This document shows positions 24,310 to 35,279 of a stretch of DNA of 64,000 nt, piece after piece. The translations under genes and the position numbers were made by a program. The first letter of the stretch is position 1, and each line of letters begins with the position of its first letter. The notes below the pieces were generated by a model. It saw only the letters and a list, made by a program, of their open reading frames with translations, was not told where the DNA came from and searched no databases. Source of the stretch: Cryptomeria japonica (taxonomy: Eukaryota > Streptophyta > Pinopsida > Cupressales > Cupressaceae); contig NC_081411.1 in assembly GCF_030272615.1 (NCBI RefSeq), positions 185,116,449 to 185,180,448 on the forward strand, read 5' to 3'.

Positions 24310-25560
24310 GTCATCCCCCATCACTACTGCATCATCATCATCATCATTATCATCATCATCATCATCATCAACCACCTCTAGTGGTGGTATCATCTCTCCT
24401 GGCCCTGTGAATTGAGGAAAAGAATGACTCGTGAAATAAAGGGAATAATCTTGGTTCATGCCTGCATCTGTCACTGTAGGTCTCATATCCCACACCACAA
24501 TAGTAAGAGATTGAAACTTTGCATGAGTTGTAGCATAATCTAAGGGTGGTGCCCACTCTTCTCTCTCCTTGTACACTCTCACATACAAGGATGTCCCCTA
24601 TGGCATCGGCTATCATCGACCAAAATATCAATATACCTATGACAAAAGCAACCTCTCCACAACATAGGGCATTTTCCTAATAAAGTATTAGCTTTGTAGA
24701 AAAATTGGCACCTCTGTCGCATCCTCAAGCCAAGGCTCACACTCCAAATATGGGCACCAAATCACTGCATCAATGTCATCTAAAGTGCACCTCCAATACT
24801 CTAGCTTCCCTATCATAGGATGGGAAGTTGCTTGTTTATACATATATAGATAAGGATATCTAGTAGGTTGAGATCTTTATATAATGGGGCACATAATGGC
24901 TACATACTCCCAAACCCAACTCTGAAGCAACGTGCATCCTATTGCCAAAATGGACCCTTGATCTCTGCCATACACTATTTGATGAAGCTTGTGATAAAGG
25001 TGGGCCAAAACACATATAACCCATGCATAGTGGGTCCTCTCTCGTACCATCCGTCACAACACATGACCCCATCCTACTGATAATCCATGTGATCTCCTAT
25101 TAGGAAGGAGGAAACCATGAACCAATTCTGCTAGCACTGATGGAAGAGGGGCATATTTGTTTACCATCTCCTACCAACCTACTGAGTATCTAGAAATGTG
25201 GGGATCACTAAAAATATCTCAAAGTGCATATATCCCCTCAACATCCTCCACATAGTAGACAACCAACTCTCTTGTGATCGGAATCCACAAAATCCGATAG
25301 ACATCCTCAAGAGTAACTATGATCTCTCCTATCGACAAGTGAAAGATGTTGTGCTCACTATGCCACCACTCTGCTAAAGCTACTAGGAGTTCTCTATTCT
25401 TTTGATAGGAAGGCATGTGCAACAAGTGAATTAGATCACAAGCCTCGAGCACCGTTTGATCATCATCCATCAATCGACTGTGTAAGGAGAGCATCTTTGG
25501 GTATCTCTCCCGAAGCTATATGACACCTAAATCTTCCTATATCAACACATAAGTACCATA
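24310..25560 (-). pseudogene. Plant mobile domain (PMD) protein, antisense gene of gypsy C, N-terminal exon
   Basis: Minus-strand gene with a plant mobile domain (aminotransferase-like PMD, PF10536 type). From 25500 down: RERYPKMLSLHSRLMDDD, LVALAEWWHSEHNIFHL, GEIIVTLEDVYRILWIPI, PLPSVLAELVHGFLLPN, HYAWVICVLAHLYHKLHQ (about 25035-24980), LQSWVWEYVAIMCPI, DIDAVIWCPYLECEPW and a C-terminal PMP-type block. Then comes an Asp-rich run encoded by an (ATC)n repeat at 24335-24370. Stops stand at Gln, Arg or Trp positions. The reading is cut at 24310 by element D and resumes at 17182. PMD proteins occur both as transposon passengers and as host genes. Confidence 0.82.
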
Positions 25561-25689
25561 TCAATTTCACCTATTCTAAAGCAATCAAAGATCAAATCTA
25601 AATAAAAAAGTGGCACCTATCAAAGTGATGACAATCATGCTATCACACAAAGAGTCCCAAATTGAACACTCCTGACAATTAGGTGGGTT

Positions 25690-26460
25690 AAACTTGACCT
25701 ATCAATCAATCAAAGTCTCATATTGCAATCAAAGCATCATATCAAAAATCAATTAATCAATGTCTCATATCGTAATCAAAGTTTCATATCGAAAATCAAT
25801 CAATCAATGTCTCATATCATAATCAAAGTTTCATATCAAAAATCAATCAATCAAAGTCTCATACAGAAATCGGGAGTCATATCGCAATCAAAGTCTCATA
25901 TTGAAATCAGGAATCATATCAAAATCAAGCATCTTATCAAAATTCAGTATCATATCGCAATCAATCAATCAAGGATGCATATCATGCATCCTATCGATGA
26001 TAGATTTATCCATATCAAAACTAAGTCTCAAATTAGGACCCATATCAACCAATCAGAACCCACATGGAGCTATTGACCCATATCAACAATTGACCCATAT
26101 CAATAATGGACCCATATCAAAACCAAGTCTCATGTCGCAATCAAGACCCATATCAACAATTGACAACTAACCCATATCGACAATTGACCCATATCAAAAC
26201 CAAGTCTCATATCACAATCAGGACCCATATGAACCTTGACTCATATCGACAATCAAGATCTATATCGACACATTTTACTCATATCGAATTGAGACGGTAA
26301 TTGACCTATTGACTCATATCGGCAATTGACCTATATCAACTAGTGACCCATATCAACAATCAAGACTCGTACCAACATGACCCATATTGAATCAAGATCC
26401 ATATCGATGACTCATATCAAACGATGAGTCATCGACTCTAGAAAGACTTTTCAACATCGC
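25690..26460. repeat. CATATC-rich tandem array in the 3' region of gypsy C
   Basis: About 770 bp built from loosely repeated CATATC-containing words, such as TCATATCGAAAATCAATCAA and ACCCATATCAACAATTG. Weaker copies continue at 27300-27440. The array lies between the first exon and the main exon of the antisense PMD gene, and upstream of the polypurine tract in the sense of C. Short reading frames here are repeat artefacts. Confidence 0.8.
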
Positions 26461-26584
26461 ACATCTCAATGGACAAAATCAACACCTTCTAACACATCAA
26501 AAAGGTACCAAACATCATAACAATCACAAAAATCAAATTTGCACATATCATAATTTTCAAAAAAATTTAAAAAATAAAAACTAT

Positions 26585-26765
26585 TACAAATGTGCTAATA
26601 CAATCAACAAATGCACTAAAGTGTATGCGATGTACGATTTAGCGTATGCGCTAGGTCGTACAATGTATGTGCTATCTAATAAAATAAATGTGTCACAGAA
26701 AAAATTGAATGCAATACACCATAGGGCATATGTACTTCAAAAAGGGACAAATGCGCTAAACAAAT
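26585..26765 (-). repeat. GCGCTAAA/CAAATGCGCTAAA cluster, opposite strand to that at 4.7 kb
   Basis: Copies of CAAATGCACTAAA, TTAGCGTATGCGCTA and CAAATGCGCTAAA in 180 bp. They are the reverse complement of the motif at 4735-4985 near the 5' end of the same element. Confidence 0.55.
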
Positions 26766-26884
26766 TAAAAAATTAAAAATTGAAAAAAACCCTATCCATA
26801 CATGTGAAAATTTGAAAAATCTAGCCTAAAAACAAGAAAATCTAGCTAAAAATTTCACAAGGAAGGCTAGAAAATCAAACTTAC

Positions 26885-26958
26885 AGGTGGGTCATACTCC
26901 GAAGGTCACTGGAATCGCCAAACATACTCGAAACAATGTTTGTGGTAGGGGGCTCCAT
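26885..26958 (-). CDS. Candidate first exon of the antisense PMD gene
   Basis: From the ATG at 26958 the minus strand reads MEPPTTNIVSSMFGDSSDLR and a few more residues without a stop to CACCT|GTAAGT, a good plant 5' splice site (GT at 26884-26883). A TATA box lies 75 bp upstream. The acceptor is not pinned: an AG near 25550 sits just before the PMD exon, but the phase (two bases carried over) does not fit the present sequence without an indel. The intron would contain the CATATC array. This is inference from signals; no transcript is available. Confidence 0.5.
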
Positions 26959-27032
26959 TTCTTCTCTTATCTTCAAGCTCCAATCTCCAAATGATAAGTG
27001 CACAAATGAGGTGGAAATGAGCCCCATGAGGG

Positions 27033-27040
27033 TTTATATA
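27033..27040 (-). promoter_or_regulatory. TATA box for the antisense PMD gene
   Basis: The minus strand reads GGGCTATATAAACC, a near-perfect TATA box, with the candidate ATG 75 bp downstream. That leaves room for a start site and a short 5' leader. Confidence 0.6.
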
Positions 27041-27485
27041 GCCCATGCTGATGTAGGCAACTATGCTACCTCAGTGGATGTGTGGGGCATGTACGTAATA
27101 TGCCCACATTAGTTATTCATCAATTTTTCAATATTCCTTTTAATAAAATTTATCAACAGATAAATATCGAAAATTCAAAAAAGTCCAAAAAAATTAAAAA
27201 ATTCTAAAAAATTAACAAATCGTCCAAAAATTTCAAAAACCATCATGCATCATGACCATGCCTCGAAAATCATAAATTTTCTCAATTTATCTCTTGAGGG
27301 GGCATATCAACATCAATTTTATATCAGTCTCATATTGACATTAGCTTCATATCGACTTTTCATAACGAATCAATTTTCATATCCAGGGCTTCATATCGAC
27401 AATTTTGACGACAACACCATAACAAGAATTTTGGCAACATATCGAGCATTTTTCTTTCAATCAACATGTGTTCACATGTTACTTC

Positions 27486-27499
27486 AAAGAGGGGCAAAA
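27486..27499 (+). promoter_or_regulatory. Polypurine tract of gypsy C
   Basis: AAAGAGGGGCAAAA directly before the 3' LTR start. F has the same tract (AAAGAGGGGCAAA) before its LTR at 48468. Confidence 0.75.
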
Positions 27500-29012
27500 T
27501 ATAGACACCTAAAACTTGCATAACTAATTAAATGAATTTTTTTCATTTAATCATCATTTATTCATCTATTAATTAGACTAAGGTTTAACTAATATCCCTA
27601 TCAGCCTATTAATTAAATTAAATACTTGATTAAAATCTATTTCTTCTATCCTAACCTATTTATTAAACTAAGGTTTGATTAAGCCCCCTTTAGCCAATAA
27701 ATCTTATTTATTTAATTAAAGCCCCTTTTCCCTTTTAATTGAATTAAATTTGATTAAAAATCCCTTTGCATTTAAATAAATTATTATTTATTTGTGAAAA
27801 GTCCCCCCACTTGCAAAATCCTACAAATGCAAGTTGCACCCCTTTTGGCTAAAATAAATCTTTTATTTTATCTAAAAATGCCTATTTCCCTCCACTTGCA
27901 TTATCCTACATTTTTCATTAGCATGCTAACATTCTTCTAGAACCTCCCTAACCCCTCAATAATTAGCCTAATTCTTCTAATCATGTCACATCCCTAAATT
28001 TGGGGGAGCCACTTCTCCAAATTGTGAAGAAAGTCTTCTAAATTTGTTGAAGACTTTACCTTCTCCAACAAGTTAACTTGTTGGGTCTTCAAAACTTGTA
28101 AGGTTATCTACCTTTCAACAAGTTAACCTCCAAAGTCTTCAAAGAGAATTTAATGCCTCTTACAAGACATCATCGTATCCCATGATGGTTGTCCCTTTGG
28201 CCATCCCTCAACTTTGCAAAGATTTTACCTCTTGGACAATAGCATGCTCCCTTGGATTATGGCATTATCCAATTATGTCATCTCTTGAGGCTACCCCTAG
28301 TGCTTATTCATCATATAATTCTTTCTTAGCATCCTCTCAAGCCATCTCAAGGTGACATTTGTCAACTTGGGATTGGATTGAATTCATCCCATGGCTTGAT
28401 AACTTTCAATCCTAGCCCTTGTTGAGATTACTCAATCTCAACCATCCATTTCTCTATTTTATCTATAAATAGAGCCCATTTTTCAATCTATGAGATCAAT
28501 CCACTTTATGTATCCTTATTATAGTTATTTTTGTAGGTTATCAAGGAGCTCTCATTGTGCCTCTCTCAAGCATTTAGGCCATCCTAATTGCATCATGTGT
28601 TAGATTGATCATTTATCTTAATTGCATATCTTTTCCATAGCATTTTCATCCTCATCTTAGCTTAATTAGATCATTTAATCCTTCAATTTGGAAACACGCC
28701 TCTATTTTGCATATCATCTTTATATCAATAGTTTTGATCATCTAATCAACTAGGATCTTAGTTATATCCATTTAGATTCTAGTTAATCTTTCAAATCTCA
28801 TTATTTAGGTTGTCATCTTAAAGATGAAGTGCTCTTCCAAGTGAGAGCCACTTTCAGTCTTGAGGATCCTTGGAGATAAAGGACAATGAGATGATTTTGA
28901 GAGGTTTAGATTAACTAAAATGCTTTGTTGATTTTGATCTCTAATGCAATCTCCCATTGTTGTGTTTGTGTTGCTTGTGTCTCTTGTGCAGGTGGAAAGA
29001 TCTGACCATACA
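27500..29012 (+). repeat. 3' LTR of gypsy C
   Basis: 1513 bp from TATAGACACC (expected TGTAGACACC) to CATACA. The promoter box CTATAAATA is at 28463-28471. It aligns with 3058-3687 over its last 610 bp. Confidence 0.82.
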
Positions 29013-31054
29013 ATTGGAATTAGAGATAGGACTTTTATTAGAATTAAAATAGGGTTAGAGTAAGGGTTAAGATTAGTGTTGAACATAGGTTAGGGATTAT
29101 TATGCATTAAATTTAGGATTCCATTAAATTTGTAATTAACATTCAATAAATATTACAGTTGGGGTTTAGTTAATAGTACAACTTAATTAGAGTTAGGATT
29201 CAATTAAAGTTATAGTTACAAATATATTATTGGAGTTGAGGAAAAATCAACTCTACATCTCCCAGAGATTACCTGCATGCAAACCTGTCATAGAAGGAGA
29301 GAAGCAAAAAAGCTATGGAGGTCAAAATTCAGAGATCCTGAAAAGAGGAGACATATTGATTGTGCAACAAGAATGCAATTCAATAATTACAATTGTTATA
29401 AAAATACAAAGAGAGGATCCTTATAAAAGGATACGTGAAACCCTAAAGAATTATAAAATCCTAAGTTTAGCTTAATAGATAGGTAATTAAATAAATAATT
29501 ATTAGCTAATAAAAGATACTTCTAACATCTATTAATCTCTTCTATTTATTAATTTTTTGCATAAAAACATACTCAATTACTATTACAAATCTAAATGGCA
29601 AGTGCTCGCCACTACGTGACACTTGTTCATTTATTGGACCATTCTATTTGTTTCCTTGAATACGTATAAAGAGATATAGTCCCTGATAATATTTGTAGAT
29701 TATACATGTTACTTGAATCTAAGACTGTAAGTAATCAAATCCTCATGCATGATCATATCATATATGGGATTAATAAAATTTTATAGCAATGTTTCCAATT
29801 CTTCTCTATTGTGAAAGTTTCAATACGACTTCCATGTAATTTGTCAATTTTAAAAGAAGATCCTTATAGAATATAACAATGAAATTAGTGTAAGAGTAAT
29901 TGTTCTTATGTTGAATAGACATATAATAAAAAAATTCAGGTCAAGAGACCCAAACACTGAGAACCATTTATACCATTGTCGGCCAATAAGGCATGACTAG
30001 TCAATTTTATATAATGAATCAACCCATCTCTAATCATTTAAGGAAAATGGAGAATAGTTGGTTCTTATTAAGTGCATAGAGATGTGAATGATATGGTGCA
30101 TGCATGTGAGTGTAGAGTTTATACCGACTTGCACACCAACAATATTTCATTGGCATGTGAGTAATTGCTTGATATAATATCAAGAATAATTAAAATGAAT
30201 CATATGATCATGGTAACACTAATTTATTTATTTAATCCAAAAGTTAATATCTGATCCAAAAATGCGGGGTGGGAGTGGAGGGAGAGGTAGGATGTCTATG
30301 TTTAGCTTAAAGGAACAATTACCTAATTACTAGAGATCAACAATAAATGGTTTTATTATGAACACTTATTTATAGACCTTAGATATTCATTATAGTTAGC
30401 TAACAAAATGAATATTTCCTATGTGAAGACAACCTATATGGTGTTAAGTCAAACAAGTCGAATAGGGTGGTGAATTATGACAACAAGTTGAGATATACTT
30501 GCAATTCATAAAACCTTGGTCAAGGGGACACAATGCTATGCATGCATCCATTAGATCACATGAACTAGATACACTCCCTAGTTAAATGGCAATATTGGTT
30601 GGAAGGTACCTATAGTGTGTGACCAAATAGAGTCGTATAGGTTTGAACCACTAGGCTCAGATGACAATCAAACTTAGTTTCACGTTTGCACCCTCATGAA
30701 GGGTATGATAATTTCTAGAAGGAAGGTGTGGGGGGTGACTACCAACTTTGTGGTTAGAGGTAAAATACTTGCTCTTTCCTCGCACAGACAATATCAAGAT
30801 TTGTTGAGATTCCAGATTGGAAAGCATCAACTTCAGTAAATTCTATTCCTTTCTCATTGAATATGCTAATTGATTTATGTTGATAAATAATTCTTGTTTT
30901 ATTTGCATATACATATATTTTCATTTTGTAATGATCTATTATAATACATTTTGAATTAAAATATTAGAAAGATTTTTCAAATTTAGTTTTAGTTAATTAT
31001 TTAATATTTATTTCAATTAAATTTTAGAAATTATTTTTCCTTGATATCTTTTAA
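29013..31054. other. Unassigned AT-rich DNA between elements C and H
   Basis: About 2 kb with no recognisable domain, LTR pair or RNA gene. The first 200 bp contain AGGGTTAGAG/AGGGTTAAG-like words. It probably represents the sequence into which C and H inserted. Confidence 0.5.
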
Positions 31055-31059
31055 GTTAG
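31055..31059. repeat. Target site duplication GTTAG, left flank of H
   Basis: GTTAG here and at 40471-40475 flank the two LTRs of H exactly, which proves the outer limits of the insertion. Confidence 0.9.
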
Positions 31060-31811
31060 TGATGCAGCCATGACAGGAGGGTCCTCAAAGAGAACTATCT
31101 AAACTATGCAACAAGATCAACACAACAATAAAAAAAACACAAATTAGAGAGAATACCAGATCAGGCCTTGATTATATTATGAATTCAAGTACAACTAGCT
31201 AGCAACATCTAGGCTACAACAAGGTAACAGCCCTAATTATAGAACATAAAATCTGAAACCCAAAAGATGTTCAAAATTTATTCTATATCTATTTGATCTA
31301 ATACATTAGTATATAGCATCTGAAACACATCCCGATTGGCTAAAGAAAGAATAATATCCCGAAGGTGGGAAAATGTAATGTACAATAGGTCAGCTCTAAG
31401 AATGAACAAAATACTTGACAAAAGAACTAAAATTAAATGTGAACCAAAAGGAAGATCATCCAATAATAAGGGAACATCGAATGAGGTTCCAAATGGCTCC
31501 ACAAGACAAGGAGATGTTTCGCAAGGTAAGGAAATACCATCTAGTCATTAAGGTTCAAACTGGTCTAGAAACTGAGAACTCCTAGACATTTTGGAAGCAA
31601 AATCTACCAAAAAAAGATCCAAACAAGTTGAGATCTAGGATCCAGGTACAATAACATGTCTACATGCTAGATCTAGCTCCGCACTAAAAATGAGCAACTC
31701 AGAGGGGTCTGAAGTGAAACACAAAAACTAAACTGAACAAGAAACAAAACATAAAGAAAATATTTTTGGTCAATGCAAGATTGCCATTGAACCAAGGATG
31801 CTCCTACATCA
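31060..31811 (-). repeat. 3' LTR of H
   Basis: 752 bp. The plus strand starts TGATGCAGCC and ends CTACATCA, so the LTR ends are an inverted pair TGATGTAG/CTACATCA. Aligns with 39683-40470. Confidence 0.88.
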
Positions 31812-31844
31812 GACATCTAGGGTTATTTGAAAAGTGAGTCCCTC

Positions 31845-32035
31845 ACTTTGGTGGGGCCAGAGGAAAACCAAGATGGTCTACCTCAACCTGAGATATCCAA
31901 GAAGAATCTTTCACTAGTTGATCTTTCCACTTCACAAGATATTCTCTATACTGTTTTCTTTATGTGCTTTGACCAACTTTGTTGTCCAAAATCTCCTCAA
32001 TCTCATTCAGTTTCTTCTTAGGAAGATACCTTTTT
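31845..32035 (-). pseudogene. Chromodomain at the C-terminus of H pol
   Basis: The minus strand reads LNEIEEILDNKVGQS, a stop, then RKQYREYLVKWKDQLVKDSS and WIS. This is the standard chromodomain run (EEILD, then a YLVKWK aromatic strand, then W). In chromoviruses this domain helps direct insertion to certain chromatin. One in-frame stop is at a likely Gln codon. Confidence 0.85.
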
Positions 32036-33431
32036 AACTTTTTTTAATATTAGCAATGAATTTTGCCTCATGATACTAATAGAGATTGGCTATGTTGAAA
32101 ATAGGTGATATACCCAAGGTATCTGGTAACTCAACTTCATATTCATTGCCTGAATCAAACTTCCTCAAAATATTACAAGGCCCAAATTTTTTCATCTTCA
32201 GCTTGTTGTATGTTCTGACTGGAAATCTTCCCTTTCTTAGATACACCATTACCTCATCCCCAACTTCAAATTCCTTATCTCTCCTTTTCTCATTTGTTTT
32301 CTCCTTATACTTTCAGTTCATATATTCCAAATGTTGTTTTACCTGATTATGTAATGCGCTCATGTGATCTCAAAACATCTCTTCTTCAACACTTCTCTTA
32401 TCATCATGGTTAATGTCTCTCAATTATAATATACCTTTAGGGTTCATTCTGATAACAATCTCAAAGGGTGTTTTCCGAGTACTCTAGTTCACTGAATTGT
32501 TGTATGCAAATTTTGCTTGTGAAAGAATCAAGTCCCAACCTCCGGGTTTATCTCTAAACAAACATCTCAACAAATTTCCTAAACTCCTATTTACTACTTG
32601 TGTCTATCTATCTATCTATGCATGAAATGTAGAGCTAAACTTCAATTCAGTCTTCATCTCCTTCCAAAGTATATTCCAAAAGTAACCAACAAACTTAACA
32701 TCTCGATCTGAGACAATACTTCTAGGTAACCCATGCAACCTCACAACTTCCTTTAAAAATAGGTCTCCTACATACATTGCATATGTTGTCTTCTTATAGG
32801 GTATGAAATGTGTCATCTTTGAGAATCTATCTACTACCAAAAATATAGAATCATTCCCTATTTGTGTCTTAGGCAATCCAAGTATGAAATTCGTTCTTAT
32901 GTCTTCCCAAGGTCTCTCTAAAACTGTCAAAGGTTTATACAATCCTACATTCTAACTTCCATCTTTTGCAACTTGACAAATTATGCAACACTGGACAAAT
33001 TTCCTTACATCCTTATGAATCTAAGGCCAAAAGTAATTCTCACTTATCAAAGCCACTATCTTGTCAATACCAAAGTGTCCTGGTAATCCTCCACTATGCT
33101 TCTCCTTTATCAAATTGTATGTCATAGAGCTATTGGGTACACACAACTGATTTCCTCTAAATGACATCCCATCTTGAATGAAATAATCCAACCATTTGCT
33201 CTAGTCCATCACAATAGGTTCTTTACAATATTTCTAGGGTTCTGCAAAATCAAGGCCTTCCTCATACAAGGTCTTCAACTCATCAAATCCTAGTACTCCA
33301 ATTCTCATTTTAGTCAAAAAAATTCTTCTCCTACTCAAGGCATCAACAATTTTGTTTTATTTTCTACTCCTATGTTTCAAAACAAAAGTATGAGTCTACA
33401 TGAACTCAACCCATCTCGTATGCCTTTGGTT
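32036..33431 (-). pseudogene. Integrase of H, with the end of RNase H
   Basis: From 33431 down: RNase H end (HTRWVEFMQTHTFVLKHRSR, NKIVDALSRR), linker, H2C2 zinc domain (PGHFGIDKIVALI, then CCIICQVAK), core RPWEDIRTNFILGLPKTQ, DSIFLVVDRFSKMTHFIPY and LPRSIVSDRDVKFVGYFW (32942-32616), and the Glu region just below. The C-terminal part at about 32350-32070 has RDKEFEVGDEVMVYLRKGRF and KFGPCNILRKF, leading into the chromodomain. The longest unbroken part is 108 codons. The Asp residues in VVDRFSK and VSDRD are intact. Confidence 0.85.
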
Positions 33432-33436
33432 CAACT
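33432..33436. repeat. Target site duplication CAACT, left flank of I
   Basis: CAACT here and at 36421-36425 exactly flank element I. Confidence 0.9.
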
Positions 33437-33875
33437 AGTTGTTGTGTAGCTAGGTCGGATCCCTTCTAGGGCTGACCTAGTGCACAAAATGCTAAGTGGC
33501 ATGTCGACCTTGGCATTTGGATATCTTAGTTGTATGAGTCTAATTTGGGACAGGCCCTATTTGGGTGAACCGCTTGTGTGTAACTTGTGATTAAGTTAAA
33601 TGTAACTTGCAACTAAGGGAGACTCATATGTAACTTGTAATATATAGGTCTGACCCTACCCTTGGTGCCAAAAGTATATGGCCGACTTGAGATCTATTAG
33701 GAGGTATTGATTCATATATATGTAAGGTTGTGATTGCATCAATAGAAATGAATTCAATAACCTAGAGATCATGTAGTGTGCTTGAGGGTGACGATAAGAG
33801 CTTATCATCTATGGTTGGGAAGGCAACAAATATGATGTTTGACTATGCGTAACGAGCACTACCATTAAATCAACA
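33437..33875 (+). repeat. 5' LTR of I
   Basis: 439 bp from AGTTGTTGTGTAGC (first base mutated from T) to AAATCAACA. Pairs with 35982-36420, which has the same length. Confidence 0.9.
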
Positions 33876-33888
33876 TGGTATTAGAGCC
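33876..33888 (+). promoter_or_regulatory. Primer binding site of I
   Basis: TGGTATTAGAGCC directly after the LTR, one transition away from the initiator-Met-tRNA site TGGTATCAGAGCC. Confidence 0.88.
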
Positions 33889-33989
33889 TATTTCTTTCTA
33901 TAGAGCCTAACTTCTTGAAGGTAGATCTTGTTCTTTTGAGGGAGTTCAATCAAAATAATTTGTAGACTGAGGAATTCTAAGTGCAAGCA

Positions 33990-34538
33990 AAAGATGATTA
34001 CTTGAAATTTGAGTTGCAGAATACAAACGTGAGCATCGTGAATTCCCTATAGTGAGTGATGATCGTAGAGGTGTTGACAATCACTAAAGACCTTGTGGAA
34101 ATCGACAACAATTCATCAATGCTCAATGACAAATTCATCGCACATAGGCTGGTCCTCATCCTGCTCACCTCTAAGTGCGCAATGGAGATGAGCTTCTCAT
34201 GTCACTGTGAATAGTGCAATGGTGATGTGTAGTGTGATAACTTCTCTATTTAATTCACCATCCTCACCAAATATGATGGTGGCCAGACCCTCGATGTTAC
34301 CAGCTTAGAATTCATGTCCTCTGATCAATAAGTCATTTTCATTGATCTCTCCAACCGTGCTACCGAGGACTACAACTTGACTAAACAAAGGGGCATAATC
34401 ATAGTTAAACTTCGACACGGTCAAGAATTCAAGCTTCATGCCATAGCTAGGAAGGGTATTGGAAAGGACCATGCCAAATGGTCACTGACTGCAATAGTCA
34501 CTATGTCCTTGAACTTAAAGTTGTTGTGCACTAAATGA
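33990..34538 (+). pseudogene. NRPB3: Captured fragment of RNA polymerase II subunit 3 (RPB3/NRPB3)
   Basis: One frame of 182 codons, ended by the TGA at 34536, reads through the N-terminal half of RPB3, the alpha-like assembly subunit of RNA polymerase II. Landmarks in order: KDDYLKFELQNTNVS, VEIDNNSSMLNDKFIAHRL, a remnant of the Cys-rich zinc loop (HCE..CNGDV..CDNF), [35 protein letters not shown] and [16 protein letters not shown]. It covers roughly residues 18-170 of the family. Six in-frame stops (34050, 34053, 34212, 34230, 34251, 34329) and no frameshift or intron-like gap. It lies in the same sense as element I, downstream of its primer site. Similarity ends near 34510. The absence of introns suggests capture from an RNA copy. 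Confidence 0.88.
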
Positions 34539-35279
34539 CATTGAAAAAGAAGTTGTGGCTAGGATATTGCGACCATTTTTTGCATTTACTCTTCCATTGC
34601 AAATGTTACATGGGAGCATCTAAAGGTCAAGGATTTTTGAGACTTAAGGATCTACAGGGGTAAAGTGTGAGGTGGTGCAAACTATGCAAATCAAAGTTGC
34701 AAGAATATATCGATTTGGTTGCTTCCCAAGCATCCATTTACTTTCAGTGCAAGACTCATTTGTAGCATGGTTAAGTCACTTGTGGAAAGATACTTTGAAT
34801 CTTTGTGTTCTATTCTAGATCATGTATGGTGGTTCTCATGATTTTCAGACATAGGGATCATTGATTGTCATGGATTTTTGACTATGTTTCAGATTTGTGA
34901 AATCTGAAGGGCATCATAGACTGATAGTTGGATGAGCTGCATTGTTAAGGAAATATTATATCCTTGAACGACATATATCCATATTGAATGCATTAGAGAT
35001 TCATGCTAATTTTCTAGCCTATGGGACCTAACTGGAGAAGCTTCCAAGGAATATTAGCTACTACTAGAGAAAGCTTGCAGGTCATAAGGAATATGGTAGC
35101 TTGTTTTGGATGATATCAACAAGTGTCTATGACATGCTAAATATGGATGAATCAAAGATTGCATTCAAGGAAAGAAGATTGCTTGCATTTCTTTGTAGAG
35201 GAAGAATCAACATTCAGAGGGAGTCTGACATATCATCAGGAGTAACCTTGGACAAAGAGGTCAAGAGATTGATTTCAAC
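34539..35279 (+). other. Interior of I downstream of the RPB3 piece, unrecognised
   Basis: About 740 bp. The longest open stretch is 35101-35295 (64 codons, MFWMISTSVYDMLNMDESKI), which I do not recognise. It could be another captured or decayed gag-like fragment. No catalytic motif seen. Confidence 0.45.

Larger units (their letters stand above)
3058..29012 (+). mobile_element. Ty3/gypsy element C (Tat-like) with antisense PMD gene
   Basis: Order on the plus strand: partial 5' LTR, leader, gag (7124-9031), protease (9169-10008), reverse transcriptase (about 11331-12095), integrase (13110-14110), long 3' region with an antisense plant-mobile-domain gene, CATATC repeats, polypurine tract and 3' LTR (27500-29012). 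Ty3 order (RT before integrase) is clear. Extra antisense frames between pol and the 3' LTR are known from the Tat lineage of plant Ty3/gypsy elements, which supports that placement. It is interrupted by A1, G and D. The true left end is outside the window. Confidence 0.75.

Noticed and set aside
17178-24314. Target site duplication for copia D (TTTGT against GTCAT)
   Set aside because: Only two of five bases match; shifting the left boundary by three bases improves it only to three of five, so no duplication is claimed.
24335-24370. (ATC)n microsatellite considered as an independent feature
   Set aside because: It encodes the Asp-rich run of the antisense PMD protein and is described there.
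25723-26300. Overlapping frames in the CATATC array considered as genes
   Set aside because: Repeat-derived, present in several frames at once, no domain.
25690-26460. CRISPR-like array
   Set aside because: Repeats are degenerate, irregularly spaced and lack unique spacers; the surrounding DNA is plant retroelement sequence.
29230-29475. 81-codon plus-strand frame in the unassigned region
   Set aside because: No recognisable motif, no neighbouring gene signals, and length within chance for AT-rich DNA.
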